From: Azospirillum melinis
Lineage (GTDB): Bacteria > Pseudomonadota > Alphaproteobacteria > Azospirillales > Azospirillaceae
DNA: 58,084 nucleotides
Assembly: GCF_013340935.1 (NCBI RefSeq)
Contig: NZ_WHOS01000045.1
Coordinates: 1-58,084, forward strand
Direction of reading: 5' to 3'
The first letter of the stretch is position 1. Each line of letters begins with the position of its first letter. The notes beneath the pieces were generated by a model. The model did not search any database, was not told the DNA's origin, and worked only from the letters and a program-made list of their open reading frames with translations. This document shows, in pieces, positions 16,565 to 24,788 of the stretch. The position numbers and the translations under genes are program-made.

Positions 16565-17391
16565 GGGTCTGTTCAGCGTTTTCGACGGGCCAGAGATCGG
16601 GTAAAACGCGGCGCTTTTCGTCGGCTTGGATGACAGGCTGATGGGGTCCGAGAAGAACCCGTTCAAGGGTCGGCGGTTCACGGCCGGGGTCATCTTGTGG
16701 GCGGTGCGCTGGTCCCTGCAGTTCCCGATCAGCTACCGCGACCGGGAACGGATGCTGGCCGACCGCGGCGTGGCGGTCGATCACACGACGCTCTTCCGCC
16801 GGATTCAAGTCTACGCCCCGGAGTTGGACAAGCGTCTGCGCCCGCATCTGCGCACGACGACCGGCTCCTGGCGGGTCGATGAGACGTACGTCAAGGTGAA
16901 GGATCGGTGGGTGTACCTGTACCGCGCCGCCGATGCACGTGTGGGCAGACCATCGATTTCCTGCTCAGCGCCAAGCGCGATGCCGCGGCCGCCCTGCGCT
17001 TCGTCCGCAAGGCGCTGAAGCAAGCGCACACCGTGGAACCCGCGCACCCTCACCGTGGACAAGAACCCTGCTTACCCGAGTGCGACCAGGACGATGAAGG
17101 AGACCGGCGAACTGTGGCGCTTGCCCAAGCTGCGCCAAGTGAAATGCCTGAATAATATCGTTGAACAGGACCACCGGTGGATCAAACGGCGGTGCGGCCG
17201 GGGCTCGGGTTCAAAAGCTTCCACACCGCACGTTGGACGATCGCCGGCTACGAGATCCTGGCCATGGTGCGCAAAGGGCAGGTCGCCGCCATTCGGGCCA
17301 ACGACATGCCGGCCGACCTGTTCGGGATCGCCATCCGACAGTGCTGATGCCGCGGTTCTCCGCGACCAACGTCAGACTTTGCAACAGAACC
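16565..17391 (+). mobile_element. Decayed IS6-family insertion sequence
   Basis: The element is about 827 bp, the usual size for IS6/IS26 relatives. The right end (about 17373-17391) contains CTTTGCAACAG, the hallmark of the family inverted repeat. The left end begins GGGTCTGTT near 16565 and matches only in part. The single transposase gene inside is frameshifted. No matching 8-bp target duplication was seen. It separates the benzoate block from the accessory block. Confidence 0.75.
16626..17347 (+). pseudogene. IS6-family transposase, frameshifted
   Basis: The protein can be followed through several frames. MGSEKNPFKGRRF to DRWVYLYRAADAR is in one frame. GQTIDFLLSAKRDAAAALRF is shifted near 16935. 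VDKNPAYPSATRTMKETGELW with NNIVEQDH is shifted near 17040. PGLGFKSFHTARWTIAGYEILAM is shifted near 17195 and ends at TGA 17345-17347. The DDE residues are recognisable as DET in the early part, VDKNPAYP and VEQDH. At least three indels make it inactive. Confidence 0.85.
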
Positions 17392-17621
17392 AGTTCACCA
17401 GCGATGCCTTTTTGCGCAGGTGGGGAATATCAGGAATATATTCCGCAACTCAAAGAAATTAAATTTTTATTATTACATATAATATAGAGTAAATGCAATT
17501 TTGTAGCAATTTTAAAGTTGCATCAAATAAGAAAATTGCTTACCTAAAGATGCTTCTCTTCGGTAAGAGAGCGAAAAAATCACTATCTAATCATTAGATT
17601 CATAACCTAAGGGGGAAATTT
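17392..17621. other. AT-rich leader upstream of small secreted protein
   Basis: About 160 nt from 17430 are strikingly AT-rich in an otherwise GC-rich window. They contain ATTTTTATTATTACATATAA, a GCAATTTT direct repeat near 17494-17513, a TTACC...GGTAA hairpin near 17540-17565, and a perfect dyad ATCTAAT-C-ATTAGAT at 17585-17599 just before the ribosome binding site AAGGGGGAAA. A regulated or xenogeneic-silenced promoter is likely; no ORF is present. Confidence 0.5.
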
Positions 17622-18053
17622 ATGTCAGTTCGTCACAAGCTTGGCCTGATGGCTATCGCGGCCGTGATGACCGTCGGTGCCGCCAGCATCGCCCATGCCA
17701 CCCCCGAGGTTCGCATCACCATGCAGAATCTCGGCACCACCACGATGAACTGGACCTCTGGCGGGGGGCCGAACGGGACGGCGATCGTGGCGCTTCCGTC
17801 GTCCGTCACCGCCTCGGCGGCCCCGACGGCGCGTTACTCGGTTCCGCTCAACACCCCGGCCAACGGCGTCTTCACCTACACGGCGACGGGTGGGCACTCC
17901 TGTGGGTACAGCTACTCCCGCAGCGGATCTTGCGTCCTCACGTCCGAAACTGCGGTGCTGCAGAGCGCCGGCTCTGTCTGCGCCGTTGTGAGCCACGGCG
18001 TGTCGGGCAGCGGGAGCAGCTGCATCAACTCGATCACGTACTCGCTCAAGTGA
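17622..18053 (+). CDS. Small secreted protein with four cysteines, unknown function
   Basis: A 143-residue protein whose first 26 residues are a clear Sec signal peptide with a basic start, hydrophobic core and an AHA cleavage site. The mature part is rich in Ser, Thr and Gly and is predicted to be mostly beta. Cys94, Cys104, Cys120 and Cys134 could form two disulfides. No known domain was recognised. It is preceded by an unusually AT-rich leader with AAGGGGGAAA as ribosome binding site and followed by a perfect palindrome and a DsbA-like gene. A secreted adhesin or cell-surface factor is possible but unproven. Confidence 0.75.
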   Translation: MSVRHKLGLMAIAAVMTVGAASIAHATPEVRITMQNLGTTTMNWTSGGGPNGTAIVALPSSVTASAAPTARYSVPLNTPANGVFTYTATGGHSCGYSYSRSGSCVLTSETAVLQSAGSVCAVVSHGVSGSGSSCINSITYSLK

Positions 18054-18058
18054 TCGGT

Positions 18059-18100
18059 GGAACGGCCCCGGCGGCATTCGAATGCCGCCGGGGCCGTTCC
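18059..18100. terminator. Perfect 42-nt palindrome, likely terminator
   Basis: Twenty-one bases starting GGAACGGCCCCGG are followed directly by their exact reverse complement. The RNA would fold into a very stable GC-rich hairpin with a tiny TTCGAA centre. It begins 6 nt after the stop of the secreted protein. The T tract of an intrinsic terminator is missing, so it may work as a Rho-assisted terminator or a 3'-end stabiliser. Confidence 0.7.
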
Positions 18101-18149
18101 GGTTCGAGTGCCGAAGAAACGACCAGAGCTATTGTAGGGCAGGGGTTCG

Positions 18150-18923
18150 ATGATGAAGGCAGTTCAACGGTTGATCGTTTCAATCGGCCTGTGCGTGGTT
18201 GGCTGCGGCGCGGCGGATGTGGGGGCGCAGGTAAATCCACACGCGAACCTGTCTCCATCCGCGATCGACGACCAGATTTCGAAATGGGTGGAGGCGCATC
18301 CAGAGCTCGTCCTCAAATCCATAAATGCATATATGGCGAGTCAGCAGCCCAATCTGCTCAGCTTTCTGGCAAGCGCGGACGTGCTGATCGACAGCACTCT
18401 GCCGGGGGTCGGCGCAAAAGCCGAACAGGCGGATCTGACCATCGTCGAATTCTCCGACTTCAATTGCCACTATTGCAAGGAAGCCGAGAACGCCGTTCGC
18501 GCGAAGATTCAAGAACACAAGACGATCCGGGTCATCTACCGGGATCTCGGCTTCCTCCACCCATCGAGCGAGCTTGCCGCGTTGGCGGCCAAGGCGGCCG
18601 ATCGGCAGGGCAAGTATCATGAGTATCGCGCCGCGGTCTTCGCCGGACAGAAGCAGACGGGCTTCACCGAGGATGATCTCAGGTCATTCGCGAAACAGGT
18701 CGGTCTGGATATTCCGAGATGGGAGGCCGACCGAATCTCGGAGCCGCTCAAGGCCGGATTGAAGGCGGACATGGACTTGATCGCCAAATTGAAGATTGGT
18801 GGCACTCCCTTCTTCTTCGGTTGGGTTCCATCGACGAAGTACGGGCTGATATCGCAAGGCGCCGTCACCGATGAAACCCTTGAAGCCATCATACAAGACT
18901 TGAGGAATGGAAAGGCGTCGTGA
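18150..18923 (+). CDS. DsbA-family thiol:disulfide oxidoreductase
   Basis: A 257-residue exported thioredoxin-fold protein of the DsbA/Com1-like type, acting in the periplasm. The N-terminus has a short hydrophobic stretch and VVGC resembling a lipobox (Cys19), so it may be a lipoprotein. An N-terminal helical extension (about 35-85) precedes the active site C106-H-Y-C109, and the cis-proline loop reads GGTPFFFG near 215. This arrangement is seen in DsbA proteins with dedicated substrates. It lies 96 nt after the four-cysteine secreted protein in the same direction, which makes that protein the obvious partner. Isomerase activity is also possible. Confidence 0.85.
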   Translation: MMKAVQRLIVSIGLCVVGCGAADVGAQVNPHANLSPSAIDDQISKWVEAHPELVLKSINAYMASQQPNLLSFLASADVLIDSTLPGVGAKAEQADLTIVEFSDFNCHYCKEAENAVRAKIQEHKTIRVIYRDLGFLHPSSELAALAAKAADRQGKYHEYRAAVFAGQKQTGFTEDDLRSFAKQVGLDIPRWEADRISEPLKAGLKADMDLIAKLKIGGTPFFFGWVPSTKYGLISQGAVTDETLEAIIQDLRNGKAS

Positions 18924-19108
18924 CACGCAATGAACGATAAATATCTGGCCTTGCCGGCTTAAAAATAGTTAGAAATCTAATCTTGAATACGATAACGGGA
19001 ATTTATGGCTCCGATTAACAATCCTTAAGGATCTCTGCCGCTATGATGCGATGAAAGATTCCAGGATGTCTTTTGCCCAACCTCCAGCCCATGCATGAGG
19101 AGAATGTG

Positions 19109-19819
19109 ATGAGTGGAATATCCAACGCCTACGCATCGACCCCTCGGCTTGAGCGCGGCGGCAGCTTCGCCTCGAATCCGGAACTCAGCCGTGGCTTGTC
19201 CAAGCTGTACAGTGACCTGCGCGCGGACACCGAAAAGAACGGCGGCAGCATCCGTGGCGGCTTCGAGAAGGGCTTCACAAGCGCGGACGGCCTAGTGACC
19301 GTCACCTTGAGCACGGAGAGCCTGGCGGCCTACAAGGGGGATCCCAAGGATATCGGCATCCATCTGAACGTGCTGACGCGCTCGGGCAAGGGGGCGGACG
19401 CCGCGACCTCGCAGGGGAGCGCGATGAGTGACCCCATCCGCAGCGTCGACGACATCGCCGCCCATGAAACCTCCATGCAGCAGGAGCTGGGGCCAACGGA
19501 AACCCTCGATCCCAGCAGCATCAAGCCGCTGCCGCAACCGCCGGAGAATGCAGAGGAGAAGGCCGCGCGCCTTGCGGGCGAGGCCAGCCAGGCCGGGGTG
19601 AAGCCGCAGCAGGCCAAGTCCGGCGTTTCCGGGAGCGGCACGCGTCTCGACCGCATGAAGGCCCAAAGCGATGAAGGCGCGCGTCTGGCCGAGCAGTTGA
19701 AGAAGGGCCTTGGGGACGCCAACGCGCAGCATGCCGACAGCGTGGCGGAGATGGCCAAGCGGCCGGCGGAGGAGCAGGCGGCCTCGGCATTCTACAAGCG
19801 CGTCGATCTGAAGACCTGA
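19109..19819 (+). CDS. Hypothetical protein, 236 residues
   Basis: The ATG at 19109 follows AGGAG by 6 nt. The protein has no signal peptide or membrane segment. The N-terminal 100 residues look folded (LSKLYSDLRADTEKNGGSIRGGFEKGF, then a VTVTLST strand). The rest is low-complexity, rich in Glu, Ala, Lys and Pro, with predicted helices such as ENAEEKAARLAGEASQ and a coiled-coil tendency. I do not recognise a family. It is preceded by an AT-rich 185-nt gap from the DsbA-like gene, so it is probably a separate transcript. Typical GC codon use argues that it is a real gene. Confidence 0.65.
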   Translation: MSGISNAYASTPRLERGGSFASNPELSRGLSKLYSDLRADTEKNGGSIRGGFEKGFTSADGLVTVTLSTESLAAYKGDPKDIGIHLNVLTRSGKGADAATSQGSAMSDPIRSVDDIAAHETSMQQELGPTETLDPSSIKPLPQPPENAEEKAARLAGEASQAGVKPQQAKSGVSGSGTRLDRMKAQSDEGARLAEQLKKGLGDANAQHADSVAEMAKRPAEEQAASAFYKRVDLKT

Positions 19820-19911
19820 CACCGGATCCTCCGCCGGACGGTTACGCCAAGGGCGCTCCGGCGGCATTGAAAACGGGGGCTTCCGCCTTCTGCCGGACGC
19901 GGCGCCTGAAG

Positions 19912-20212
19912 GAGCCGTCAGCGCTTGCGGTTCTGCCAGGACCAGGCCGCGGCCAGCACGGGCACCGACAGCGCCGCCCAGGACAGGGCGTCCACCAGCC
20001 CGTCGTCCAGCAAGGCGGTGACCAGCCCGGCCGCGGTGACGAGCGCGATTGCGGCGGGAATGCCGAAGATCGCCAGCAGGGGAAGGGGGTGCGCGGCTTA
20101 ATTCCGCAGCCTCTTCCATGGTGGTGCGAAAGCCGGGGGTGTCGGCGTGGTCCTGCGCGGTGCGGCGGCGGGCGAATCAGAGATAGAGGCCGCTGTCGAG
20201 GATGACGATGAT
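19912..20212 (-). pseudogene. Decayed duplicate of the PepSY-TM 3' end and its small downstream gene
   Basis: This 300-bp block is a diverged copy of 41011-41311, in the same orientation, with about nine of ten bases identical. It carries the copy of the small membrane-protein gene and the last residues of the PepSY-TM gene. Its small-gene start codon has changed (ATG to ATT at 20102-20100) and a 1-nt deletion in the adjoining G-run shifts the frame. Similarity stops abruptly near 20212, upstream of which the PepSY body is missing. The flanking stretches 19820-19911 and 20213-20307 hold no recognisable gene. Confidence 0.85.
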
Positions 20213-20307
20213 CGGCAGGGCACCGCCTCCGTCACGCTCGGGGCCATGGCTGGTGAGTTCGGTTTTGTCTATCGGGCCGGCCATCGCCGCCAGCCCGGTC
20301 TGACCGC

Positions 20308-21528
20308 TCAGTGGCCGAGGGCCTGGCCGGGCGAAAGGCGGTGGCCGGCCGGAAAACCGTGGATCCTCGCGCGCCAGGCGATGAGGAAGCCGATTGCCAG
20401 TAACAGGGCCATGGCCCATGGGAACGCGGACACTCCCCACGCATCGAGCAGAACGCCGCCGAGAAGACCGCCGCCGGCGATCGCAGCGTTCCAGGCGACG
20501 ACGTTCATCGACAATGCGATGTCCGCTCCGTCAGCGGCGGCATCGGCCAAGGCCGTCTGAAGAAGTGTGCCGGCACCGCCGAAGGTGACGCCCCAGGTCG
20601 CCACCGCGACCAGGAGGACCGACGGAACCACCGCCCAGACCCCTAGCACCAGCGAGGTGAGGCCGAACGCCAGCAAGCTGAGGAGCACGGTCCGGCGGAG
20701 AGCCCGATCGACGGATTTTCCGGCGACCCATATGCCGACCAGCGCGGCGACGCCGAAAACCAGAAGCACCAAATCGACATGGTCGGCGAGATTTGCCACG
20801 GCAACGAAGGGGGAGATGTAGGTGTAGAGAAGATTGTGGGCCAGCATCCATGCGATGACCACGCAGAGAACCGGCCGAACGCCGGGGGTCTTGAAGACCT
20901 GCGGCAACGGACTGCGTTCGCCTTTGGCCTGCCCGGCATAATCCGGGACCTTTGCGAGAACCCAGGCGATCAAGCTCAGCGTCAGCAACGACATGATGCC
21001 GAAGGCCCAGCGCCAGCCGACCGAGGTTCCGAGCCACGTTCCGAGCGGAACACCGAGGGAAAGTGCGATCGGCGTCCCGACCATTGCAATCGCCACAGCC
21101 TTGCCCTGCTGGCTCAAGGCAACCATCCGGCGTGCGTAGCCTGCCAGCAGGCTCCAGGCCAAGCCGGCAGAGACGCCGGCAAAGAACCGGGCGGCCAGCG
21201 TCAGCCAATAGGCGGTGGAAATCGCCGTGATCGAGTTGAAGATCAGGAACCCGACGATGGTCAGCAAGAGAACAGTGCGTCGCCGCCAGCCGCTCGTGGC
21301 AAGCGTCAGGGGAATGGCGGCCAGGACGGAGCCCATGGCATAGGCCGTTACGGTCTGCCCTGCCAGCGATGACGACACGGCCAGTCCGTCGCTGATCTGT
21401 GGCAACAGTCCGGCCGGCAGGGTTTCGGTCACGATGCAGAGGAAGCCGGTCATCGCGAGAGCCAGCAGCCCTGCCAGCGGCAACCGGTCCGTCTCCTCAT
21501 GCGTCGTTATCGTGGTCGTCGATGCCAT
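20308..21528 (-). CDS. MFS exporter, DHA1/AraJ-like
   Basis: A 406-residue inner-membrane major facilitator with twelve predicted helices, of the DHA1 drug/sugar efflux group. GFLCIVTETLPAGLLPQI in helix 1 and the absence of the aromatic-symporter DGFD motif separate it from the benzoate transporters. The ATG at 21528 was chosen because the sequence upstream is the palindromic operator. It is divergent from a TetR gene, the usual arrangement of a repressor-controlled efflux pump. The cargo is unknown. Confidence 0.85.
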   Translation of the reverse strand: MASTTTITTHEETDRLPLAGLLALAMTGFLCIVTETLPAGLLPQISDGLAVSSSLAGQTVTAYAMGSVLAAIPLTLATSGWRRRTVLLLTIVGFLIFNSITAISTAYWLTLAARFFAGVSAGLAWSLLAGYARRMVALSQQGKAVAIAMVGTPIALSLGVPLGTWLGTSVGWRWAFGIMSLLTLSLIAWVLAKVPDYAGQAKGERSPLPQVFKTPGVRPVLCVVIAWMLAHNLLYTYISPFVAVANLADHVDLVLLVFGVAALVGIWVAGKSVDRALRRTVLLSLLAFGLTSLVLGVWAVVPSVLLVAVATWGVTFGGAGTLLQTALADAAADGADIALSMNVVAWNAAIAGGGLLGGVLLDAWGVSAFPWAMALLLAIGFLIAWRARIHGFPAGHRLSPGQALGH

Positions 21529-21541
21529 CGAACCCTCGCTT

Positions 21542-21567
21542 ATATATGGATCGTTCGGTCCATATAT
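21542..21567. promoter_or_regulatory. TetR operator between MFS and TetR genes
   Basis: Two 12-bp arms (ATATATGGATCG and the complement of ATATATGGACCG) with one mismatch surround a 2-bp centre. The dyad lies 14 nt upstream of the MFS start and 69 nt upstream of the TetR start. Its size and location fit a TetR dimer operator that would block the MFS promoter and probably the regulator's own promoter. Confidence 0.8.
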
Positions 21568-21635
21568 CGGGGGCGGGCGTCCCTTGGCAAGCACTTGTGG
21601 ATCGGTTAGTATAGAAATGGCTGCAGGGAGGGGAC

Positions 21636-22241
21636 ATGGCGCGAACCGGACGCCCGAGGGAGTTTGACCGCGACGAGGCGCTCGATGCCGCTTTGTCCCT
21701 GTTCTGGGCGCAAGGGTACGAGCCGACCTCGCTTGCGCAACTCAAGGCCTGCATGGGGGACATTTCTTCCGCGAGCTTCTATGCCGCCTTCGGATCGAAG
21801 GAAGCGCTGTTCCGCGAAGTCGTCGGGCGATACCAGTCCACGTATGGTCAGGTGACGGCCTGCCTGACGGATGGCAGCCTGCCGCCGCGACAGGCGATTG
21901 AGCGTGCGCTGAGGCGCTCCGCCGAGATGCAGACCAACCAGGAGCATCCGCCGGGTTGCCTCATGATCCTCGGAGCGAACAACTGCGCGCCTGAGAACCG
22001 GCATATCGACGGCGTCCTGGCGGCCGATCGGATGAAGAACCGGCAGGGGATCAGGGATTGTATCGCCCGTGCCGTCGCCTCCGGAGAGCTGTCGCCTTCG
22101 ACCGACGCCGATGCGCTGGCGACCGTGTTTCACACATTTCTCATGGGCATTGCCTTCGAGGCGAGGGACCGCACCGAGCCCGCGAAACTCAGCGCCTCCA
22201 TCGATTCTCTCATGGAACTGTGGGACCGGCACCGCGCATGA
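21636..22241 (+). CDS. TetR/AcrR-family repressor of the adjacent MFS gene
   Basis: A 201-residue one-component repressor. The N-terminal helix-turn-helix domain reads ARTGRPREFDRDEALDAALSLFWAQGYEPTS, followed by SSASFYAAFGSKEALF (recognition helix region). The C-terminal ligand domain contains ERALRRSAEMQ and HPPGCLMILGANN, typical of the PRGRPREFD subgroup. GGGAGGGG precedes the ATG. Divergence from the MFS gene and the intervening dyad imply local control; the inducer is unknown. Confidence 0.87.
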   Translation: MARTGRPREFDRDEALDAALSLFWAQGYEPTSLAQLKACMGDISSASFYAAFGSKEALFREVVGRYQSTYGQVTACLTDGSLPPRQAIERALRRSAEMQTNQEHPPGCLMILGANNCAPENRHIDGVLAADRMKNRQGIRDCIARAVASGELSPSTDADALATVFHTFLMGIAFEARDRTEPAKLSASIDSLMELWDRHRA

Positions 22242-22361
22242 CGGGCCGGCCACGCTGCGACGGAGCGACCATCCGGCTCCCTCCACGTCCGTCGGGCGGC
22301 ACCGAAGCCGGCAGATGACCAGCTCGGGCATGCCCGCCTGCCGCAAGGGCGCCCGATCACA

Positions 22362-22407
22362 ACCGGCCGCCGGTGGACCCCGCTCTCACGCAGGATTGTG
22401 CGCCAAA
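22362..22407. repeat. 46-nt dispersed repeat, copy 2
   Basis: Second copy of the repeat at 1829-1874 (41 of 46 identical). It sits in the 181-nt gap between the convergent 3' ends of the two TetR genes. That gap (22242-22422) shows no gene. Confidence 0.6.
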
Positions 22408-22422
22408 ATCAATGGAACCCCG

Positions 22423-23136
22423 TCAGGCTCCCGCATCCCGCCGCTTGTAGAGGAGTTCCAGGCAGTCCAGATTCTCGTGCAGCTGGCGAAACAGATCGCC
22501 GGGCTCGCTGGTCGCCTTGCGCTGACCGTCCGTCCGCAAAAGGCCATGCACCGCCAGATCCGCCAGAATCCCGGCGACCTCCCTGGCCGTCTTGCGCCCG
22601 CCATCGTGAAACCACCAGGTCGTCCAGCTGCACATGCCGATCAGCGCGAAAGCGGCGACGCGGGGGTCCACCGGACGGAACACGCCCTGCTGGATCCCTC
22701 GTGCGATCTGCGTCGTGAAATGGTCGAGCACGGCCCGTTTGGAGCGCTCGTGCACCGCGCGCAGGTCGGGGGGCAGTTCCACCTCGGTCCGATCGACGAC
22801 CCGGAACTGAAGGGCGTGCGAGAGGAGAAGCTCGACATGGCCGCTCACCATGGAGCGCAGCACCTCGACCGGATCGTCGTCGGTCCGGGCTGAGAGCATG
22901 GCGGATTGCCGATCGCTGACGACGGTGACCTCCTCCACCAGCGAAGCCAGCACCTCTTCCTTGCTTTTGAAATAATAGTACAGCGCCGTGCGTCCGACAC
23001 TCAGCGCGTCGGCGATATCCTGGAAGCTGGTGCCGGCAAAGCCGCGTTCGGCGAACAGCTTTGCCGCCGCGTCGAGCACGCTCTGGCGCAGCAACGCCTT
23101 CCGGCCGGTTTCCGCTTTGGCCGATGTTCTGCCCAC
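22423..23136 (-). CDS. TetR-family regulator of the CoA-dependent aromatic operon
   Basis: A 237-residue TetR protein with a helix-turn-helix in GFAGTSFQDIADALSVGRTALYYYFKSKEEVL (residues about 33-62). The ligand domain resembles TetR proteins of fatty or aromatic acyl-CoA catabolism (KSKEEVLASLVEEV, then TTWWFHDGGRKTAREVA). It is transcribed away from the seven-gene operon starting at 23454. Two TTGAC...GTCAA dyads occupy the 317-nt intergenic region. A CoA thioester made by the operon is a plausible inducer, but this is inference. Its 3' end abuts the 46-nt repeat. Confidence 0.85.
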   Translation of the reverse strand: MGRTSAKAETGRKALLRQSVLDAAAKLFAERGFAGTSFQDIADALSVGRTALYYYFKSKEEVLASLVEEVTVVSDRQSAMLSARTDDDPVEVLRSMVSGHVELLLSHALQFRVVDRTEVELPPDLRAVHERSKRAVLDHFTTQIARGIQQGVFRPVDPRVAAFALIGMCSWTTWWFHDGGRKTAREVAGILADLAVHGLLRTDGQRKATSEPGDLFRQLHENLDCLELLYKRRDAGA

Positions 23137-23178
23137 CCCGTCCTCCTATCCGGCTTCTCCGCGCCGCAGGATGGGAGG

Positions 23179-23196
23179 TTTTGACGCGAACGTCAA
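23179..23196. promoter_or_regulatory. TetR operator candidate 1
   Basis: TTTGACG and CGTCAAA are perfect 7-bp arms around CGAA, 42 nt upstream of the TetR start. It shares the TTGAC/GTCAA half-sites with the dyad at 23325-23342, which suggests autoregulation. Confidence 0.6.
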
Positions 23197-23324
23197 ATTT
23201 TTGAAGCGTTGACGGACGAGGCTTCCCAATCCCGCGGGCATCGAAGGCTTTGAAAACATTGCCCTGAACGGCAATGACCACAGCGCGGGTGCGACAAAGC
23301 GCGCCTTGACAGGAATTTCCACCT

Positions 23325-23342
23325 ATTGACGGTACTGTCAAT
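23325..23342 (+). promoter_or_regulatory. TetR operator candidate 2 overlapping the operon promoter
   Basis: ATTGAC and GTCAAT flank GGTACT, giving a near-perfect 18-bp palindrome. A TTGACA -35-like hexamer lies at 23306-23311, so the dyad would cover the -10 region. It stands 111 nt upstream of the first gene of the operon. A further GTCAA half-site occurs at about 23355-23359. Confidence 0.6.
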
Positions 23343-23453
23343 TATTCGTCACCATGTCAAATATGCAGGGTGGGCAGCATCGATCAACAGCCGTGCCGGC
23401 CTGCCTCAAGACCAACATACGGGCGGATCGCGCCGCCCTTCGTAAGGGAGACG

Positions 23454-24740
23454 ATGGACATGCCGGTTTCGGGCACACCTGCGCCTGCCGCACATCAGTC
23501 AGCGGATCAGGCGGCGACGGCGGGATTTCTCAACACCGATTGGAACCCGCGCGACCTTCCCGACGGCACGCTGACGCGCAACGTGGCGCTGCGCACGGCC
23601 GACCGGGCGGCGACGGGAGGCACGCTTTATGTCCGCGGGCGCAGCGACACGGTCGTGTGCATCATGCACCCGCGGGAATTCATGGCCTGCCATTACCTTG
23701 TCCCGGACATCGTGGAGGCCGGCTTCGCCGCCTGGTCCCAGTCGCCGCGCTCCGTCGGCAACGACAGCCGGCTTGAGCACGAGACGGCTCTGTTCGATGT
23801 CGCCGCCGGGCTGTCCTTCCTGCGCGCCCAGGGCTTCCGCCGCATCGTCCTGCTCGGCAACTCCGGCGGCGGCAGTCTCTACGCCTTCTACATGCAGCAG
23901 TCGCAGTTGGCGCCGGACCGGCGGATCGCCCGCACGCCCGGCGGGCGGCCGACCAACCTCGCATCGCTTGACATGCCGGTGGTGGATGGGCTGGTGCTGG
24001 TTGCGCCACACCCCGGCCAGGGCATGCTGCTGATGGGATGCATCGACCCGTCGGTGACCGACGAGGATGACGCGCTGTCGGTGGATCCGGCGCTCGATCC
24101 CTTCAGTCCGGCGAACGGTTTCGCGGAGCCTCCGGGACCGTCCCGCTACTCCCCGGACTTCGTCGAACGCTACCGCTCCGCGCAGCAGGCCCGGGTCGCG
24201 CGCCTGGACGAACGGGCGCGTGCCCTGATCGGGGAACGGCTGGCGGCGCGCAAGCGCGCCAAGGAGACCGGCGGCATCGACGACCGGCGGCGCGGCGCCC
24301 ACACGCCACTCATGACCGTTTGGCGGACCGATGCCGACCTGCACTGTTTCGACCCCAGCCTCGATCCGTCCGACCGCGGCTATGGCTCCCTGTGGGGGCG
24401 GGATCCCTTCGCCTCCAACTACGGCGCGGTCGGCTTCGCCCGCGTCTGCTCCCCTGAGGCGTGGCTGTCGACCTGGTCGGGCCTGTCGTCGAACGCCTCC
24501 CTGCACAAGACCGCGGCAGCCGTCGAACAGCCGTTGCTGCTGGTCGAATACACCGGCGACGTCTCGACCTTCCCGTCGAGGGTAGCGTCTCTGTTCGACG
24601 GCTTCGCCACAGGACGCAAAACCCATCTGCGCATCCGCGGCGACCACCACGGCCGCGCACTGACCCCGGATGAGGAGCCGGGGCGCTACGCCGCCGGCCG
24701 GGCGGTCGGCGGGTGGCTGCGCGACCATTTCGGCGGCTGA
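23454..24740 (+). CDS. Alpha/beta hydrolase, first gene of aromatic operon
   Basis: A 428-residue cytoplasmic protein with an alpha/beta-hydrolase core. The nucleophile elbow is LLGNSGGGS with Ser137, and the late His is in RGDHHGR near residue 410. A long insertion (about 185-300) with charged residues separates core strands. AAGGGAG precedes the ATG. I do not know a characterised close homologue. In this operon it could hydrolyse the ring-cleavage product (for example maleylpyruvate to maleate and pyruvate) or act as an extra esterase or thioesterase. Its place as the first gene, directly after the TetR operator, ties it to the pathway. Confidence 0.75.
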   Translation: MDMPVSGTPAPAAHQSADQAATAGFLNTDWNPRDLPDGTLTRNVALRTADRAATGGTLYVRGRSDTVVCIMHPREFMACHYLVPDIVEAGFAAWSQSPRSVGNDSRLEHETALFDVAAGLSFLRAQGFRRIVLLGNSGGGSLYAFYMQQSQLAPDRRIARTPGGRPTNLASLDMPVVDGLVLVAPHPGQGMLLMGCIDPSVTDEDDALSVDPALDPFSPANGFAEPPGPSRYSPDFVERYRSAQQARVARLDERARALIGERLAARKRAKETGGIDDRRRGAHTPLMTVWRTDADLHCFDPSLDPSDRGYGSLWGRDPFASNYGAVGFARVCSPEAWLSTWSGLSSNASLHKTAAAVEQPLLLVEYTGDVSTFPSRVASLFDGFATGRKTHLRIRGDHHGRALTPDEEPGRYAAGRAVGGWLRDHFGG

Positions 24741-24788
24741 GCGCCGCGAACGATAGGAATTGAACGATAGAAATTCAAGGAGACCAGC

